This document shows, piece after piece, positions 34,187-43,168 of a stretch of 54,545 nt of DNA (positions are counted from its first letter, which is position 1; each line of letters opens with the position of its first letter). The notes below the pieces were generated by a model that saw only the letters and a list, made by a program, of their open reading frames with translations, searched no databases and was not told the DNA's origin. The DNA is from Microvirga sp. Mcv34 (GTDB lineage: Bacteria > Pseudomonadota > Alphaproteobacteria > Rhizobiales > Beijerinckiaceae), in the NCBI RefSeq assembly GCF_024519725.1, contig NZ_JALJRK010000031.1, forward strand, positions 10,352-64,896. Direction: 5' to 3'. Both the position numbers and the translations under genes were made by a program.

Positions 34187-34999
34187 TCAGAACTTATAGT
34201 TCAGACCTGCACGGAGGACCGTGAACTTGTTATCCGCTTTGGCGGTGAAGGTGTCTTCCGCGAGGATGTCAGTGTCACCCGTGTAAGTGCCGGTGATCTT
34301 GGTGTCCTCGAGGTCGACATAGAGGGCTTCGCCGCGAAGGGTGAGGTTGTTGGTCAGCGCGTACTCGGCGCCGCCGCCGATGGTCCAACCGAACTTGGTG
34401 TCGGACTCGGTGCCTGCCCAAATGTCGGCCGGACGAGTGGCGCTGGTGGTCAGCGTGTTGGTCGCGGAAGCGTCGATCGACCCATAGGCCAAGCCACCGG
34501 TCGCATAAACGAGGAAGCGGTCGACCGGGACGAAGCCTACACGGGCGCGAACCGTGCCGAACCACTCGAGTTCCGAACGGAACTCCAGGGACTCGTCTGC
34601 GAAGCCGGTATCGAAAGCGCCGAAGGACTTCAGCTCCTGGTCGGCATAGTTGATGTCAGCTTCAGCGCCGACCACGAACTTGCCAATCTGGTAGTTGTAG
34701 CCAACCTGGGCGCCACCGGTGAACCCGTCGCCGCCAGTCGTATTGAAGCCGCCGAAGGCTGCGTCGTTGAAGAAGAAGCCCTCCGAACCGGACACCGTCA
34801 CGTCATCGCTGTTGTTCCAGCCATACCCGGCGTTCACGCCAGCGTAGAAGCCGGTCCAGTTATAGCCCGAGCCGACAGCCGTGAAGGCCGGCACCGGAGC
34901 AGGCTGGGACGTGAAAGGAAGATCCGCGGCAGATGCGGGCACAGCGAACATCGCCATAGCAGCGCAGGCGGCGAGCGAAAGGAAAGAACGGTAACGCAT
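34187..34999 (-). CDS. Omp25/RopB-type outer-membrane beta-barrel protein
   Basis: The product is 270 residues with a signal peptide cut after VPASA-AD. The opening NWTGFYAGVNAGYGWNN is the hallmark of the Omp25/Omp31 porin family of Hyphomicrobiales. Alternating strands continue to a C-terminal Phe (AGLNYKF) for BAM insertion. It is an outer-membrane structural protein. A 3' remnant of a second copy is at 30696-30770. The leader about 110 bases upstream has GAAAACCCCAAAAAAG (35111-35125). The gap 35000-35162 holds no other gene that I can support. Confidence 0.92.
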   Translation of the reverse strand: MRYRSFLSLAACAAMAMFAVPASAADLPFTSQPAPVPAFTAVGSGYNWTGFYAGVNAGYGWNNSDDVTVSGSEGFFFNDAAFGGFNTTGGDGFTGGAQVGYNYQIGKFVVGAEADINYADQELKSFGAFDTGFADESLEFRSELEWFGTVRARVGFVPVDRFLVYATGGLAYGSIDASATNTLTTSATRPADIWAGTESDTKFGWTIGGGAEYALTNNLTLRGEALYVDLEDTKITGTYTGDTDILAEDTFTAKADNKFTVLRAGLNYKF

Positions 35000-35162
35000 G
35001 TCAACCTCAGTGTGACTGTTGGAGGGGATGATCCGGCGTCAATGTTGGAGCCGGGATAGCAACTGCGGGGAGTTGTTGAGCAGCTGGCTATTTCGAGCGT
35101 TCAGGGAACGCTTTTTTGGGGTTTTCAGATTGTCTCTGGCAATTTCCTACTGGGAGATGGGA

Positions 35163-35669
35163 TTACGCGGTTCCAAGAACGTTCCGCGCAGCGACAATCC
35201 GCTCGTGTTCGCGTACGGCGAGCCACCGTGAGGTGGCGACGAACGTATGCATAATGAGAATGCCGACGGCGAAAACCGGAGGCATGTTGAAGCCGTAAGG
35301 GACGGCGGCGAGAATGAACGTCAGGATGTAGAAAGCGCGGTTCTGGTAGAATTCCAGGTTGCGACGGAAGCGCTTGAGTGCATCGAGTTTGCTCAGGTTG
35401 CCCTTGGCTGCCATGCGGCTTTGCGTATAGCGGACCCGCCAAGCTCTATAGAGATCCTGCTTCCAGGTAATCCGCTCCAGACCGAAGGCTTGCAGGAGGG
35501 CTCGGCGTCCCGGAGAGCGGAGCATCGCGGCGATCCCGAGGAGCGCCAAGATGCCGAGTGTGAGCCATCCGGCCAGACCCACAAGGTTGAGAACGAGCAG
35601 CAGTGCTAATGCCACCCGCTCCTCAATTGCTGCCGAGACCGTCCTGTCGTCAATCATCGATGTATTCAT
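35163..35669 (-). CDS. Hypothetical membrane protein
   Basis: The product is 168 residues. Hydrophobic stretches lie at about 17-50 (VALALLLVLNLVGLAGWLTL and on, one long or two short helices) and 113-145 (FYILTFILAAVPYGFNM and VFAVGILIMHTFVAT). Between them is a basic Trp/Tyr/Arg-rich cytoplasmic-type loop (WKQDLYRAWRVRYTQSR). No family was recognised. It lies 57 bases after the giant helicase gene, and its upstream TTTAATTCGG box overlaps that gene's stop codon. Confidence 0.65.
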   Translation of the reverse strand: MNTSMIDDRTVSAAIEERVALALLLVLNLVGLAGWLTLGILALLGIAAMLRSPGRRALLQAFGLERITWKQDLYRAWRVRYTQSRMAAKGNLSKLDALKRFRRNLEFYQNRAFYILTFILAAVPYGFNMPPVFAVGILIMHTFVATSRWLAVREHERIVAARNVLGTA

Positions 35670-35720
35670 GTTACGATTCGCAAACTCGCGTTCGCCTTAT
35701 TTGCACTCTATAGCACTATT

Positions 35721-35732
35721 CCGAATTAAAGT
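35721..35732 (-). promoter_or_regulatory. TTTAATTCGG box overlapping the stop of the giant gene
   Basis: The minus strand reads ACTTTAATTCGG and includes the TAA stop (35728-35726) of the 2050-residue gene. It lies about 52 bases before ATG 35669 and is followed by AATA, like the box at 12378. Confidence 0.4.
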
Positions 35733-38700
35733 GCATACCCGACTGCCATTTCGGTAAACGCGAGGTCATCATTGGCAGGCAGGGGCGGTTCCTCGAACTG
35801 GTTGAGGTCCGATGAGGCTAAAGGGGCTTCTAAGGCAACCTCCTCAATGCCGTCTTGCACTGCCTCGTCGGGTGCGGTTTCAACCGTTTCCGCTTCCCCG
35901 CCTTCATCAGCGTCCGCCGCTGCTGCGGCCTCCGCTGCCTTCTCGGCGGCGAGCTCTGCCTCAAGAGCATCGAGTTCAGCCAGCTTTTCGAGCAGAACCG
36001 CCTCTTCGGCGAACGGAGCGCCAAGGCGGTTTCTGATCTGCTCGATCCTGCGCTGACTGCGCTGGATCTCGTCCTCATGGCGGTAAAGAAGGCGTTCCAG
36101 GCCACCGACCTGGTTCAAGCCACGGGTTGCGATGCCGCCCGGGGCGAGGTCCTGATCGAACGGGTATGTGACGATCGGGTCAGGATCTCCAGGGAGATCC
36201 ATGTAGACCTCGGCGCCGTACTTCGTGAAGTTCGTCGCTCGGATGCCCACGAACACGATATTGAAGCCGGCGAGAGTGCCGATTTCGCGGTTACCGACTG
36301 TCTGCCGGTTCACATGCTGTGCAACCGCCTTAATGATAGCGTTGCCGAACGCCTCGCGCTTGTCATAGACCACGCCCTCGACCGTGCCGTTGAATTCTCC
36401 GGCCGGAACGGGTTGGCGTTGTTTGATGGCCTCCCTGATTACATCGACGGTGGATGTAGAGGTCTCGATGGTCTTCTCAGCCCACCGCTTTTCGGAGCGC
36501 AGTTTACCCTGTTCAGAGTTGTGGGCCTGGCGGAGGCGCTCAAGGCGCTCCACATCAGCCCTCAGGCCGGCAACGCGCATATAGCGCTCGTCGCCGGACG
36601 CCAGAGCAGCAGCCATCTGGAAGGCTGAGGCCTCGGAGACGTCGTCCATGCTGCGGATCGTATCGTCGCCGTTCATGGCCTGCTCAATGAAGCGAGCCTT
36701 GCGAGCGTTCATTCCCCACATCGTGGAGTCATAAGAGCCTTTTGTCGCATAGGCACGGATACGAACCGAGCTATTCTGGTTGCCCTGACGCTCAATGCGA
36801 CCCTCGCGCTGCTGTACCGAGGCGGGGAACCACGGCGCATCCAGGTGGAAGAGGTCATAGAGGCGCTTCTGGACGTTCACGCCAGTCTCCATATCCTTTC
36901 CGCCGATGAGGATGCGCTTCTTGCCTTCGCGCATCTCTGCGAACAGGCGTTCCTTCTTGGCATGCTGCTTATGATCGCGCATGAAGGCGATGTGCTCCGG
37001 TCGGACTCCGCTCTCGACCAGGCGCTGCTGCATCCAGGCCTTCATGTCGAAACCGCGATTGATCGCAGATTGCTCGCCCAAGCCAATATCCGTGAAGATG
37101 ATAGAGGTAGCGCCCTTTAGCGGCTCAGGCCGCTTCGTGGCCGGGTCGAAGAACTCGAAATCGGCAGTCTCATGGTAGGCTGCGATTGCATCGTCGAGCA
37201 TCCGATTGAGTTTGCTGTCGGGATCAGCCGGCCAGTTGGGATCGACAAAGCGCATATCGATGGCCGAGAAGCGCCCGTCGGCGATCACGGTCAGAATGAT
37301 GTCATCACCCTTCTTAGGGGCGCCGGAGCGGTTACGGATCGCCTTGATCCGAGCCTCAAGCTCTTTCTGATACTCCTTATAGCCGGTGGGCACAGGGGTC
37401 ACGACGATCTGGCGCTGACCGCTCTCAATGAGCGGGCGCTCTACCAGTTCGCCAAGCTGCTTGCTGGACAGGATGTCCATGAAGCTCCGGACACGCCGCA
37501 TAAGCTCCGGCACATTGTAGAATTTGGCGAAGCGGCTCACGATCTCGTAGCCACCAGCTGCGTTCTGCTCGAAGCCTGCAACGATGTCGCCGTACTGGGC
37601 TGCCCAAGCGTCGAAGCTAGCCAGACCATCGGCTTCCAATTGAGCCGGTTGGAAGAACCGCTGGACCGTAAACAGTTCGCCCATGGTGTTGGTGATCGCC
37701 GTGCCGGAGGCCATCACGATGGCACGTCCCTTATTGGCGCGGCGCAAGTAGTCAACCTTCATGAACAGATCGAGTGCACGCTGCGAGCCAGCAGGGTCGA
37801 TTCCCTTGATGTTCCCCTGGTTCGTTGCGAAGTCGAGTTTGCGGAATTCATGAGCTTCATCAACATTGATGAAGTCGACACCGAGTTCCTCGAAGCTCAG
37901 GACCTGGTCCTTCTTGTCCGAAGCCAGGCGAGCTTCCAGACGACGCTCAAGCGCTTCGATGCGCCGCTCAATCTGCTTGCGGGTGCGGCGGTCTGAGTTG
38001 TCGACATCCTGGAGCAGCCATTCCCACTCGCGGATTTGGTCGTCGATGAATTCCTTATAGAATTCGTTGCTCATGCCGATGCGCCCGAATGCCGAGTGCG
38101 TGATGATGATGGCATCGGGATTATTCAGAGCGGCCATAGCCACAAAGCGACGGCGGTTGTGGGTATGGAAGTTGTATTCGTCGGCTACGAGGATGTTTGC
38201 CGCCGGATAGATCTCGAGGAATTCCCGCGAGAACTGCGCGAGCATGTGGTTAGGAACCACAAACATCGGTTTCGAAATCAGCCCGAGGCGCTTCTGTTCC
38301 ATCGAACCGGCGATCATTTCGAAGGTCTTGCCCGCACCAACGGAGTGCGCCAGGTAGACGTCACCCTGCTGGATGATCCGCCAGACAGCCCGCTTCTGGT
38401 GGGCATAGGGCGAGAACCGGAGCGAAAGGCCCGGAAGGGTCAGGTGCGAGCCGTCGAAGACACGCGGGGCGATATTGTTGAAGTTCTCGTTATAGTAGGA
38501 AACGAGGCGCTCCGTGCGGTCAGCATCGGTCCAGAGCCACTTCTGGAAGGCTTCGCGCATCTTTGTTGCGATGTCGTTGGCCTTCTCGGTGGCTTCCACA
38601 TTGACGGTCGAAGAGCCGTCCTCATGGCGACCCACGATCTTGATCTGCTTGCTGTTGAGCAGCGCCTGGAGGACGTCGGAGGATTCCATCCGGTCGAACG

Positions 38701-41700
38701 TCCATTCGGACACGGCATGATGGTGGCAGGTGACCGTCCACGATCCGAGAGATGCCGTATAGGTAACCTTCATCCGGTCGCCGATGACTTCCTGGGCGAA
38801 TTCCTCGATGTCGGTGGTGGGGATCCAGTTGGCGCCGAGACGGACCATAATGTCCGAGGCGGCCAGTGGCTTCGGCTGTACCTCCATCAGGGCTTCCACG
38901 TTCCGCTTATAGCTCGGATCGAGGCTGCAAGCGGCCATCGCATCCTTCAGCTTCTGGGCCACGTTGCCCGACAGGTATTCGTCGGCCATGACCCACTGAC
39001 ATCCTGCCGGATCCTTGAAGATGGAGGTTCCAAGATCGGCGATCACCTCCTCGCGGCTGAGTTGAGCAAGGCGTGCTACATCGTCGACATCGAGACGGCC
39101 CAGACGGTTCAAGGACACGAACAGGGCATCCTGGGTCGTGTTGATGGCGGGTTCCTGATCCCGCTTGAGCACCCGGCCCTGGAGGACCGGCCCGCGGCGG
39201 ATTTCCCCGTCCTCGGCGATGGTTTCCAGGGCATATGCAAGCGCGCCTTCGGCGTCGATCCGGATCAGGGGATCGTTCTTGAAGCGCTTGGTCTCGGTGA
39301 CGGTGCCATCGGGATTGGACCGTTCGATAACGGTGTACTGCAGAATCCGGCCGTGGGATTTGACGAAGGAGTCATAGGTCTCGTTGAGGCGAGCCAGCGA
39401 GAACTCCCAGTTTCCGTCGTTGAGCTGATCAGCCTGAGCCTTCTTCAGGGCGTCGCGCAGCTTGATATAGCCCTTCAGCCAGAAGAGCTCGCTCGGGCGC
39501 AGATCGATCGCCTTGCCGGACGAGTTGTAGCGTTGGGTCAGCGGCTGGCCGATGCCGTTTTCGAACTGCATGACAGTCCCGTCCTCGGAGAGGTACAAAC
39601 CGCCGACTTTCCGGTTGCTCGGGTCGAGGTCGATGGTCGGGCCGCTGGCGGCGGTAGAGGCGACTGACGAGGATTTCGGGCGCCTGGCATAGATCCCCTC
39701 AGGGAGGGTCAGGATAGCCGTCTCGAAAGCATCCTCGATGGTTACGTCAGACAGAGGATCGACGGAGTATTCAACCGCCCGGTGCATCGAGCCGCTGACG
39801 CTGTGGCGGCCGAGGACCATATTCGGGTTCGAGACGAAATACTCATTGATCTCAAAGTCGTAGCCTTCGACCTCGATCTTGGAGGTCTCCATCCAGTCAC
39901 TCAGGTGGAGAACCGGCTCGCCGACGGCTTCCCCGCGCTCGTTCGTGCGGTACAGGGCAGCGCCCATGCTGGTCCGGCGAACCTTCTCGCCAGTCATGCG
40001 CTTGCGCAGGAAGAGAACGTCGGTCACCACCTGGGTGCCGGCGTTCTCCTTGAAAGCGGTCTGGGGCAGACGAATGGCCGCCACAAGATCGGCACGCTCG
40101 GCCATGTAGCGGCGGGCCTTGTCGTTCTTCTTGTCCATCGTGCCCTTGCTGGTGATCAGGACAACAATGCCGCCTTCGCGGACGCGATCGATGGTCTTGG
40201 CGATGAAGTAGTCGTGCAGGAGGAATGCCTGCTTCTTGTACTCCGGATCGTTCAAAACCTTGGTGGAGCTGAACGGCGGGTTTCCGATGGCGGCGTCGAA
40301 GAAGTCCCGCGGAAGGGCCGTCTTAGCGTAGTCGCCCGTGATGATATGGCTGCGGGGGTAGAGGAGACGGGCAATAGAGGCCGAGACCGCATCGTATTCG
40401 ATGCCGGTGTAGGTGCTGGCTGCGGCCATATCCTCGGGCATGAGGCCGTTGAACAGACCGATACCCATACCGGGCTCAAGGATCGAGCCGCCATCGAAGC
40501 CCAGGCGCTGCATGCCCCTGAAGATCGAAGTGATCACCGCCTCGCTGGTGTAGTGGGCGTACTGGGTGGTGCGCTTGGCCTCCTGGTACTCGTCGTCCGT
40601 CAGGAGAGCCTTCAAGCGGTCGGAGAGCTGGTACCAGTCGTGGCGGTAGCCGACGCCGAACATGCCATTGGCGACTTCGCTGGCGCCCCAGCCCGTGTAC
40701 TTGGTGAGGAGAGACTTCTCCTCGTCCGTGGCCTCCCGGCCCTCAGTGGTGATGGCCTTGGCGAGTTCGATGATGTCGATGTTCCGCCTGGCAGTTTCCT
40801 TCCAGGATCCCTGGCGCTTCAGTTCGCCGGGCTGGATGCGATAGTTGCGGCGCCCGTCGAGCTCGGCGTCCGGAGCGATCGAAACAAGGTCGGCCTCGTC
40901 CAGAACAGTGTCGATAACGACATCGCCGACGAACGGGTCCGTATTGTCCGCGGGCGCTTCGGGGGGAACCACCGGTGAGGTGCTTTCAGCCTCAGACAGC
41001 AGGGTTTCTCCTGCCGGAGCAGATGCCGCCTCAAGAGAGGCGGAGATCTCATGCTGCTCGATCTGCAGCGGGAGAGACAGGGGCTCGGTGACGATCTCGA
41101 CCCTCTGGGCGGCCGGGACATTCTCATTCGCCGATGCAAGTTGCTTTACAGCCTGAAGGTCCTGAGGCTTTACGAGACCGCGCTGGATCTTGAGCGCGCC
41201 CTTCTCGTCAACACCAATCAGGGCACCGGAGACCGCAATCCATTCGCTCGGGATTGTGACGGCGGTCAGAGGAGCCGCAAGCGACAGATCCGGGGAGCGA
41301 TAGGGGATCATATCCCAGGCAGCGTCCGGAGCGCTTCCGGTCGTAACCCATTTCCAGCCTTCCGCCTTGACCTGGCCTGAGATGGCGTTGAGCCTCCGGG
41401 AGGCCAGCTGAACCAGCAGGGACGGATCGGACAGGGTGCCGTTGCCCGGTTCGCCGAAGAGGTCGCGCTGAACGAAGCCGCCGGCGGCCTTATAGGCATC
41501 AAGGCCGACGAACCCGACCAGCCGGTGCCCCTCGGAAATGCCCATGGGGCTCAGGATGAGGCGGATCTGATCGGGCTCGGCCGCCCACTCATTGAGGGCA
41601 TGGAAGATGACCTTTTCCTGGGCCTTGAAGTCGGACGTGATGCTCAGGGCCTCGATCTGCTCCAGATCCAAGTGGCCCTGCCGAAAGAGGGCGATGATCT

Positions 41701-41878
41701 GGGGAGCAACCGTCGTGAGCTGTACGCGGGAGCGGGCCTCTTTGAGGCTGATACCGAACCGAGTGGCGATCTCGCTGATATTCACGCGCTTCGAGCGCGA
41801 AAATTCACGGCACTCGTCGATCTGATCCGCGAGGTTGATCGCGACAGTCGAAGCTTCTGACATCATGGACAATCTCAT
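35726..41878 (-). CDS. Giant fusion: ParB-like region + N6-adenine methyltransferase + SNF2-type helicase
   Basis: The product is 2050 residues. Residues about 1-270 match the HTH and C-terminal part of plasmid ParB-like proteins (ISEIATRFGISLKEARSRVQ, FVGLDAYKAAGGFVQRDLFG, VKAEGWKWV) without the N-terminal ParB nuclease domain. An adenine methyltransferase follows: motif I SILEPGMGIGLFNGL and motif IV IGNPPFSSTK near 530. The helicase begins near 1175 (Walker A AHSVGAGKTFEM), with DEAH in FINVDEAHEF near 1340, MASGTAITNTMGEL, and motif VI QREGRIERQGN near 1693. An Ala/Glu-rich coiled-coil-like tail ends the protein. It resembles DarB/COG4646-type phage and plasmid proteins that protect DNA from restriction. 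ATG 41866 and 41863 are alternative starts with equally weak ribosome sites. The leader has a GGCTTTGGCC/GGCCGAAGCC stem (41885-41915) and AAAACCCCCAAA. Confidence 0.92.
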   Translation of the reverse strand: MRLSMMSEASTVAINLADQIDECREFSRSKRVNISEIATRFGISLKEARSRVQLTTVAPQIIALFRQGHLDLEQIEALSITSDFKAQEKVIFHALNEWAAEPDQIRLILSPMGISEGHRLVGFVGLDAYKAAGGFVQRDLFGEPGNGTLSDPSLLVQLASRRLNAISGQVKAEGWKWVTTGSAPDAAWDMIPYRSPDLSLAAPLTAVTIPSEWIAVSGALIGVDEKGALKIQRGLVKPQDLQAVKQLASANENVPAAQRVEIVTEPLSLPLQIEQHEISASLEAASAPAGETLLSEAESTSPVVPPEAPADNTDPFVGDVVIDTVLDEADLVSIAPDAELDGRRNYRIQPGELKRQGSWKETARRNIDIIELAKAITTEGREATDEEKSLLTKYTGWGASEVANGMFGVGYRHDWYQLSDRLKALLTDDEYQEAKRTTQYAHYTSEAVITSIFRGMQRLGFDGGSILEPGMGIGLFNGLMPEDMAAASTYTGIEYDAVSASIARLLYPRSHIITGDYAKTALPRDFFDAAIGNPPFSSTKVLNDPEYKKQAFLLHDYFIAKTIDRVREGGIVVLITSKGTMDKKNDKARRYMAERADLVAAIRLPQTAFKENAGTQVVTDVLFLRKRMTGEKVRRTSMGAALYRTNERGEAVGEPVLHLSDWMETSKIEVEGYDFEINEYFVSNPNMVLGRHSVSGSMHRAVEYSVDPLSDVTIEDAFETAILTLPEGIYARRPKSSSVASTAASGPTIDLDPSNRKVGGLYLSEDGTVMQFENGIGQPLTQRYNSSGKAIDLRPSELFWLKGYIKLRDALKKAQADQLNDGNWEFSLARLNETYDSFVKSHGRILQYTVIERSNPDGTVTETKRFKNDPLIRIDAEGALAYALETIAEDGEIRRGPVLQGRVLKRDQEPAINTTQDALFVSLNRLGRLDVDDVARLAQLSREEVIADLGTSIFKDPAGCQWVMADEYLSGNVAQKLKDAMAACSLDPSYKRNVEALMEVQPKPLAASDIMVRLGANWIPTTDIEEFAQEVIGDRMKVTYTASLGSWTVTCHHHAVSEWTFDRMESSDVLQALLNSKQIKIVGRHEDGSSTVNVEATEKANDIATKMREAFQKWLWTDADRTERLVSYYNENFNNIAPRVFDGSHLTLPGLSLRFSPYAHQKRAVWRIIQQGDVYLAHSVGAGKTFEMIAGSMEQKRLGLISKPMFVVPNHMLAQFSREFLEIYPAANILVADEYNFHTHNRRRFVAMAALNNPDAIIITHSAFGRIGMSNEFYKEFIDDQIREWEWLLQDVDNSDRRTRKQIERRIEALERRLEARLASDKKDQVLSFEELGVDFINVDEAHEFRKLDFATNQGNIKGIDPAGSQRALDLFMKVDYLRRANKGRAIVMASGTAITNTMGELFTVQRFFQPAQLEADGLASFDAWAAQYGDIVAGFEQNAAGGYEIVSRFAKFYNVPELMRRVRSFMDILSSKQLGELVERPLIESGQRQIVVTPVPTGYKEYQKELEARIKAIRNRSGAPKKGDDIILTVIADGRFSAIDMRFVDPNWPADPDSKLNRMLDDAIAAYHETADFEFFDPATKRPEPLKGATSIIFTDIGLGEQSAINRGFDMKAWMQQRLVESGVRPEHIAFMRDHKQHAKKERLFAEMREGKKRILIGGKDMETGVNVQKRLYDLFHLDAPWFPASVQQREGRIERQGNQNSSVRIRAYATKGSYDSTMWGMNARKARFIEQAMNGDDTIRSMDDVSEASAFQMAAALASGDERYMRVAGLRADVERLERLRQAHNSEQGKLRSEKRWAEKTIETSTSTVDVIREAIKQRQPVPAGEFNGTVEGVVYDKREAFGNAIIKAVAQHVNRQTVGNREIGTLAGFNIVFVGIRATNFTKYGAEVYMDLPGDPDPIVTYPFDQDLAPGGIATRGLNQVGGLERLLYRHEDEIQRSQRRIEQIRNRLGAPFAEEAVLLEKLAELDALEAELAAEKAAEAAAAADADEGGEAETVETAPDEAVQDGIEEVALEAPLASSDLNQFEEPPLPANDDLAFTEMAVGYAL

Positions 41879-41973
41879 TCGTTTGGCTTTGGCCGAAGGC
41901 CGCGTGGCCGAAGCCAGCGTTTGGGGGTTTTGATGTGGGAAATTCCAACGTTTGAATTGGCTAAAAATAAAAA

Positions 41974-42000
41974 AGGCCCAGGCGTTTAGCGCCCAGGCCT
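41974..42000 (-). terminator. Terminator after the 116-residue gene
   Basis: The stem pairs AGGCC/GGCCT and GGCG/CGCC around a 2x2 mismatch with loop TTTAG-like bases. On the minus strand it is followed by TTTTTTTATTTTTAG. It separates the small upstream genes from the giant gene. Confidence 0.8.
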
Positions 42001-42067
42001 CATCTCAACTCTGAATCTGCAACGGGTTCGTAATGAAAGGATCCGCCTGGTGCGGACAGGAGGTGGT

Positions 42068-42418
42068 CTAGTCTTCTGAGGGAGCGTTTCGTTTGGCGAG
42101 GGCAATCGCAGCCCTGATCTTCGCCAAGGATTTCTGCGCGAGGCTGTCCTCTTCAGGTTCCTCGGTGAGATCCGACAGGAGGTTGTCAATCTCCTGTTCG
42201 GCATCTTCCAACGCCGCCAAGAGGACCGGAGCCGCTGCCATTTGGGTGGCGAGTTGGCCCGATGGGGTCTCCAAAGGCTCCAAGCCCTCAACAGGCTGGT
42301 ACCGAACCTCGGCGACGATCAGGTCGCTATCGGGATCGCGAATGGCGAACGTGTCGCCATTCCCCTCGATGATGAACGCCTGTTGTGAAAGGTCGGGAAT
42401 CGAGTTTCGGTCAGACAT
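42068..42418 (-). CDS. Hypothetical acidic protein
   Basis: The product is 116 residues. The middle region QMAAAPVLLAALEDAEQEID resembles the AAAPxLLxAL motif common in small phage and prophage proteins of unknown function. The end is Glu/Asp then Lys-rich helical. Its ATG overlaps the stop of the preceding 90-residue gene by eight bases, so the two are translationally coupled. The product is likely cytoplasmic. I see no other domain. Confidence 0.65.
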   Translation of the reverse strand: MSDRNSIPDLSQQAFIIEGNGDTFAIRDPDSDLIVAEVRYQPVEGLEPLETPSGQLATQMAAAPVLLAALEDAEQEIDNLLSDLTEEPEEDSLAQKSLAKIRAAIALAKRNAPSED

Positions 42419-42683
42419 TGACGAACCGATCCAGCTTCAGCTTCCGAAATCCATTGGGAGCACGGTCACCCTTCCTGAGGCTGGCCGACACCCAGGTCCC
42501 TTTCGAAGTGGCTATCGCCTTCTCGGCATACTGTTCGAACGCCGCCGACGCGTCGGCGGCAGTCCGGATCTCCACGGCTTCCCGTGGGAGGGGCGCTTCC
42601 TCATTGCAGAGACTGAAATGGATCGAGTTGAAGCCGGAGCCGTCTGATGAGGCGGGGTGACTGGATAAGATGAGTGTTGCCAT
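42411..42683 (-). CDS. Small hypothetical protein, paralogue of 42716-42994
   Basis: The product is 90 residues beginning MATLIL and ending GFRKLKLDRFVNV, matching its upstream neighbour (GFKALKLERYVNV). The shared core is AADAxAAFExYxExA and L-x-KGDRxPxGF. It is a tandem duplicate pair of unknown function; the conserved lysine/arginine-rich end could bind nucleic acid. It is coupled to the 116-residue gene downstream. Confidence 0.7.
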   Translation of the reverse strand: MATLILSSHPASSDGSGFNSIHFSLCNEEAPLPREAVEIRTAADASAAFEQYAEKAIATSKGTWVSASLRKGDRAPNGFRKLKLDRFVNV

Positions 42684-42715
42684 AGGGCTGTACCGTCGCT
42701 CTAGAGGCCCGAGGA

Positions 42716-42994
42716 TCAGACGTTGACGTAGCGTTCGAGCTTAAGGGCCTTGAACCCACGGGGAGTCCGGTCGCCCTTCTTGAGGTCGCCGAACGCGTGC
42801 GCCGGCTTCCCATTGGCGGTCGCATCTTCGCAGTAGGTTTCGAATGCGGCCTGGGCGTCGGCAGCAGATGTGATCGTCACCGACCGGTCAGGGAAGGGGA
42901 TCGTCTCGGGAAGGCGGGCGAGAGCCGTACGCGGCGCGCCGTGCGGCCCTTCGGCAGGGAAAGCCTGGAAAGTCTTCAAGATCAGGGTTGCCAT
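42716..42994 (-). CDS. Small hypothetical protein, paralogue of 42411-42683
   Basis: The product is 92 residues, first of the tandem pair. It shares MATLIL, the AADAQAAFETYCED region and the C-terminal LKKGDRTPRGFKALKLERYV block with the second copy. ATG 42994 is preceded by GAGGAG. AAATCCCCAAAA lies directly upstream (43011-43023), one of the repeated leader motifs. The pair, the 116-residue gene and possibly the giant gene may form one plasmid-core operon, although a terminator lies before the last. Confidence 0.7.
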   Translation of the reverse strand: MATLILKTFQAFPAEGPHGAPRTALARLPETIPFPDRSVTITSAADAQAAFETYCEDATANGKPAHAFGDLKKGDRTPRGFKALKLERYVNV

Positions 42995-43168
42995 GGGTCT
43001 GTTCTCCTCATTTTGGGGATTTGTTGAAAGTCGGTCCGTCTAAGGATTGACGGAAAACCTGCGGAATCAGGGGAATTTGCTCGGACTGCGGCTTTTGACC
43101 GATGCCGGGCCGCATTATAGTGCGCCCTTGCCGCTATTTATTTCGGCTACGCAAATCAGGAGTGATCG

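Noticed and set aside
38036..39667. Long open frame opposite the giant gene
   Set aside because: It is antisense shadow of the methyltransferase-helicase coding strand; no motif and no ribosome site.
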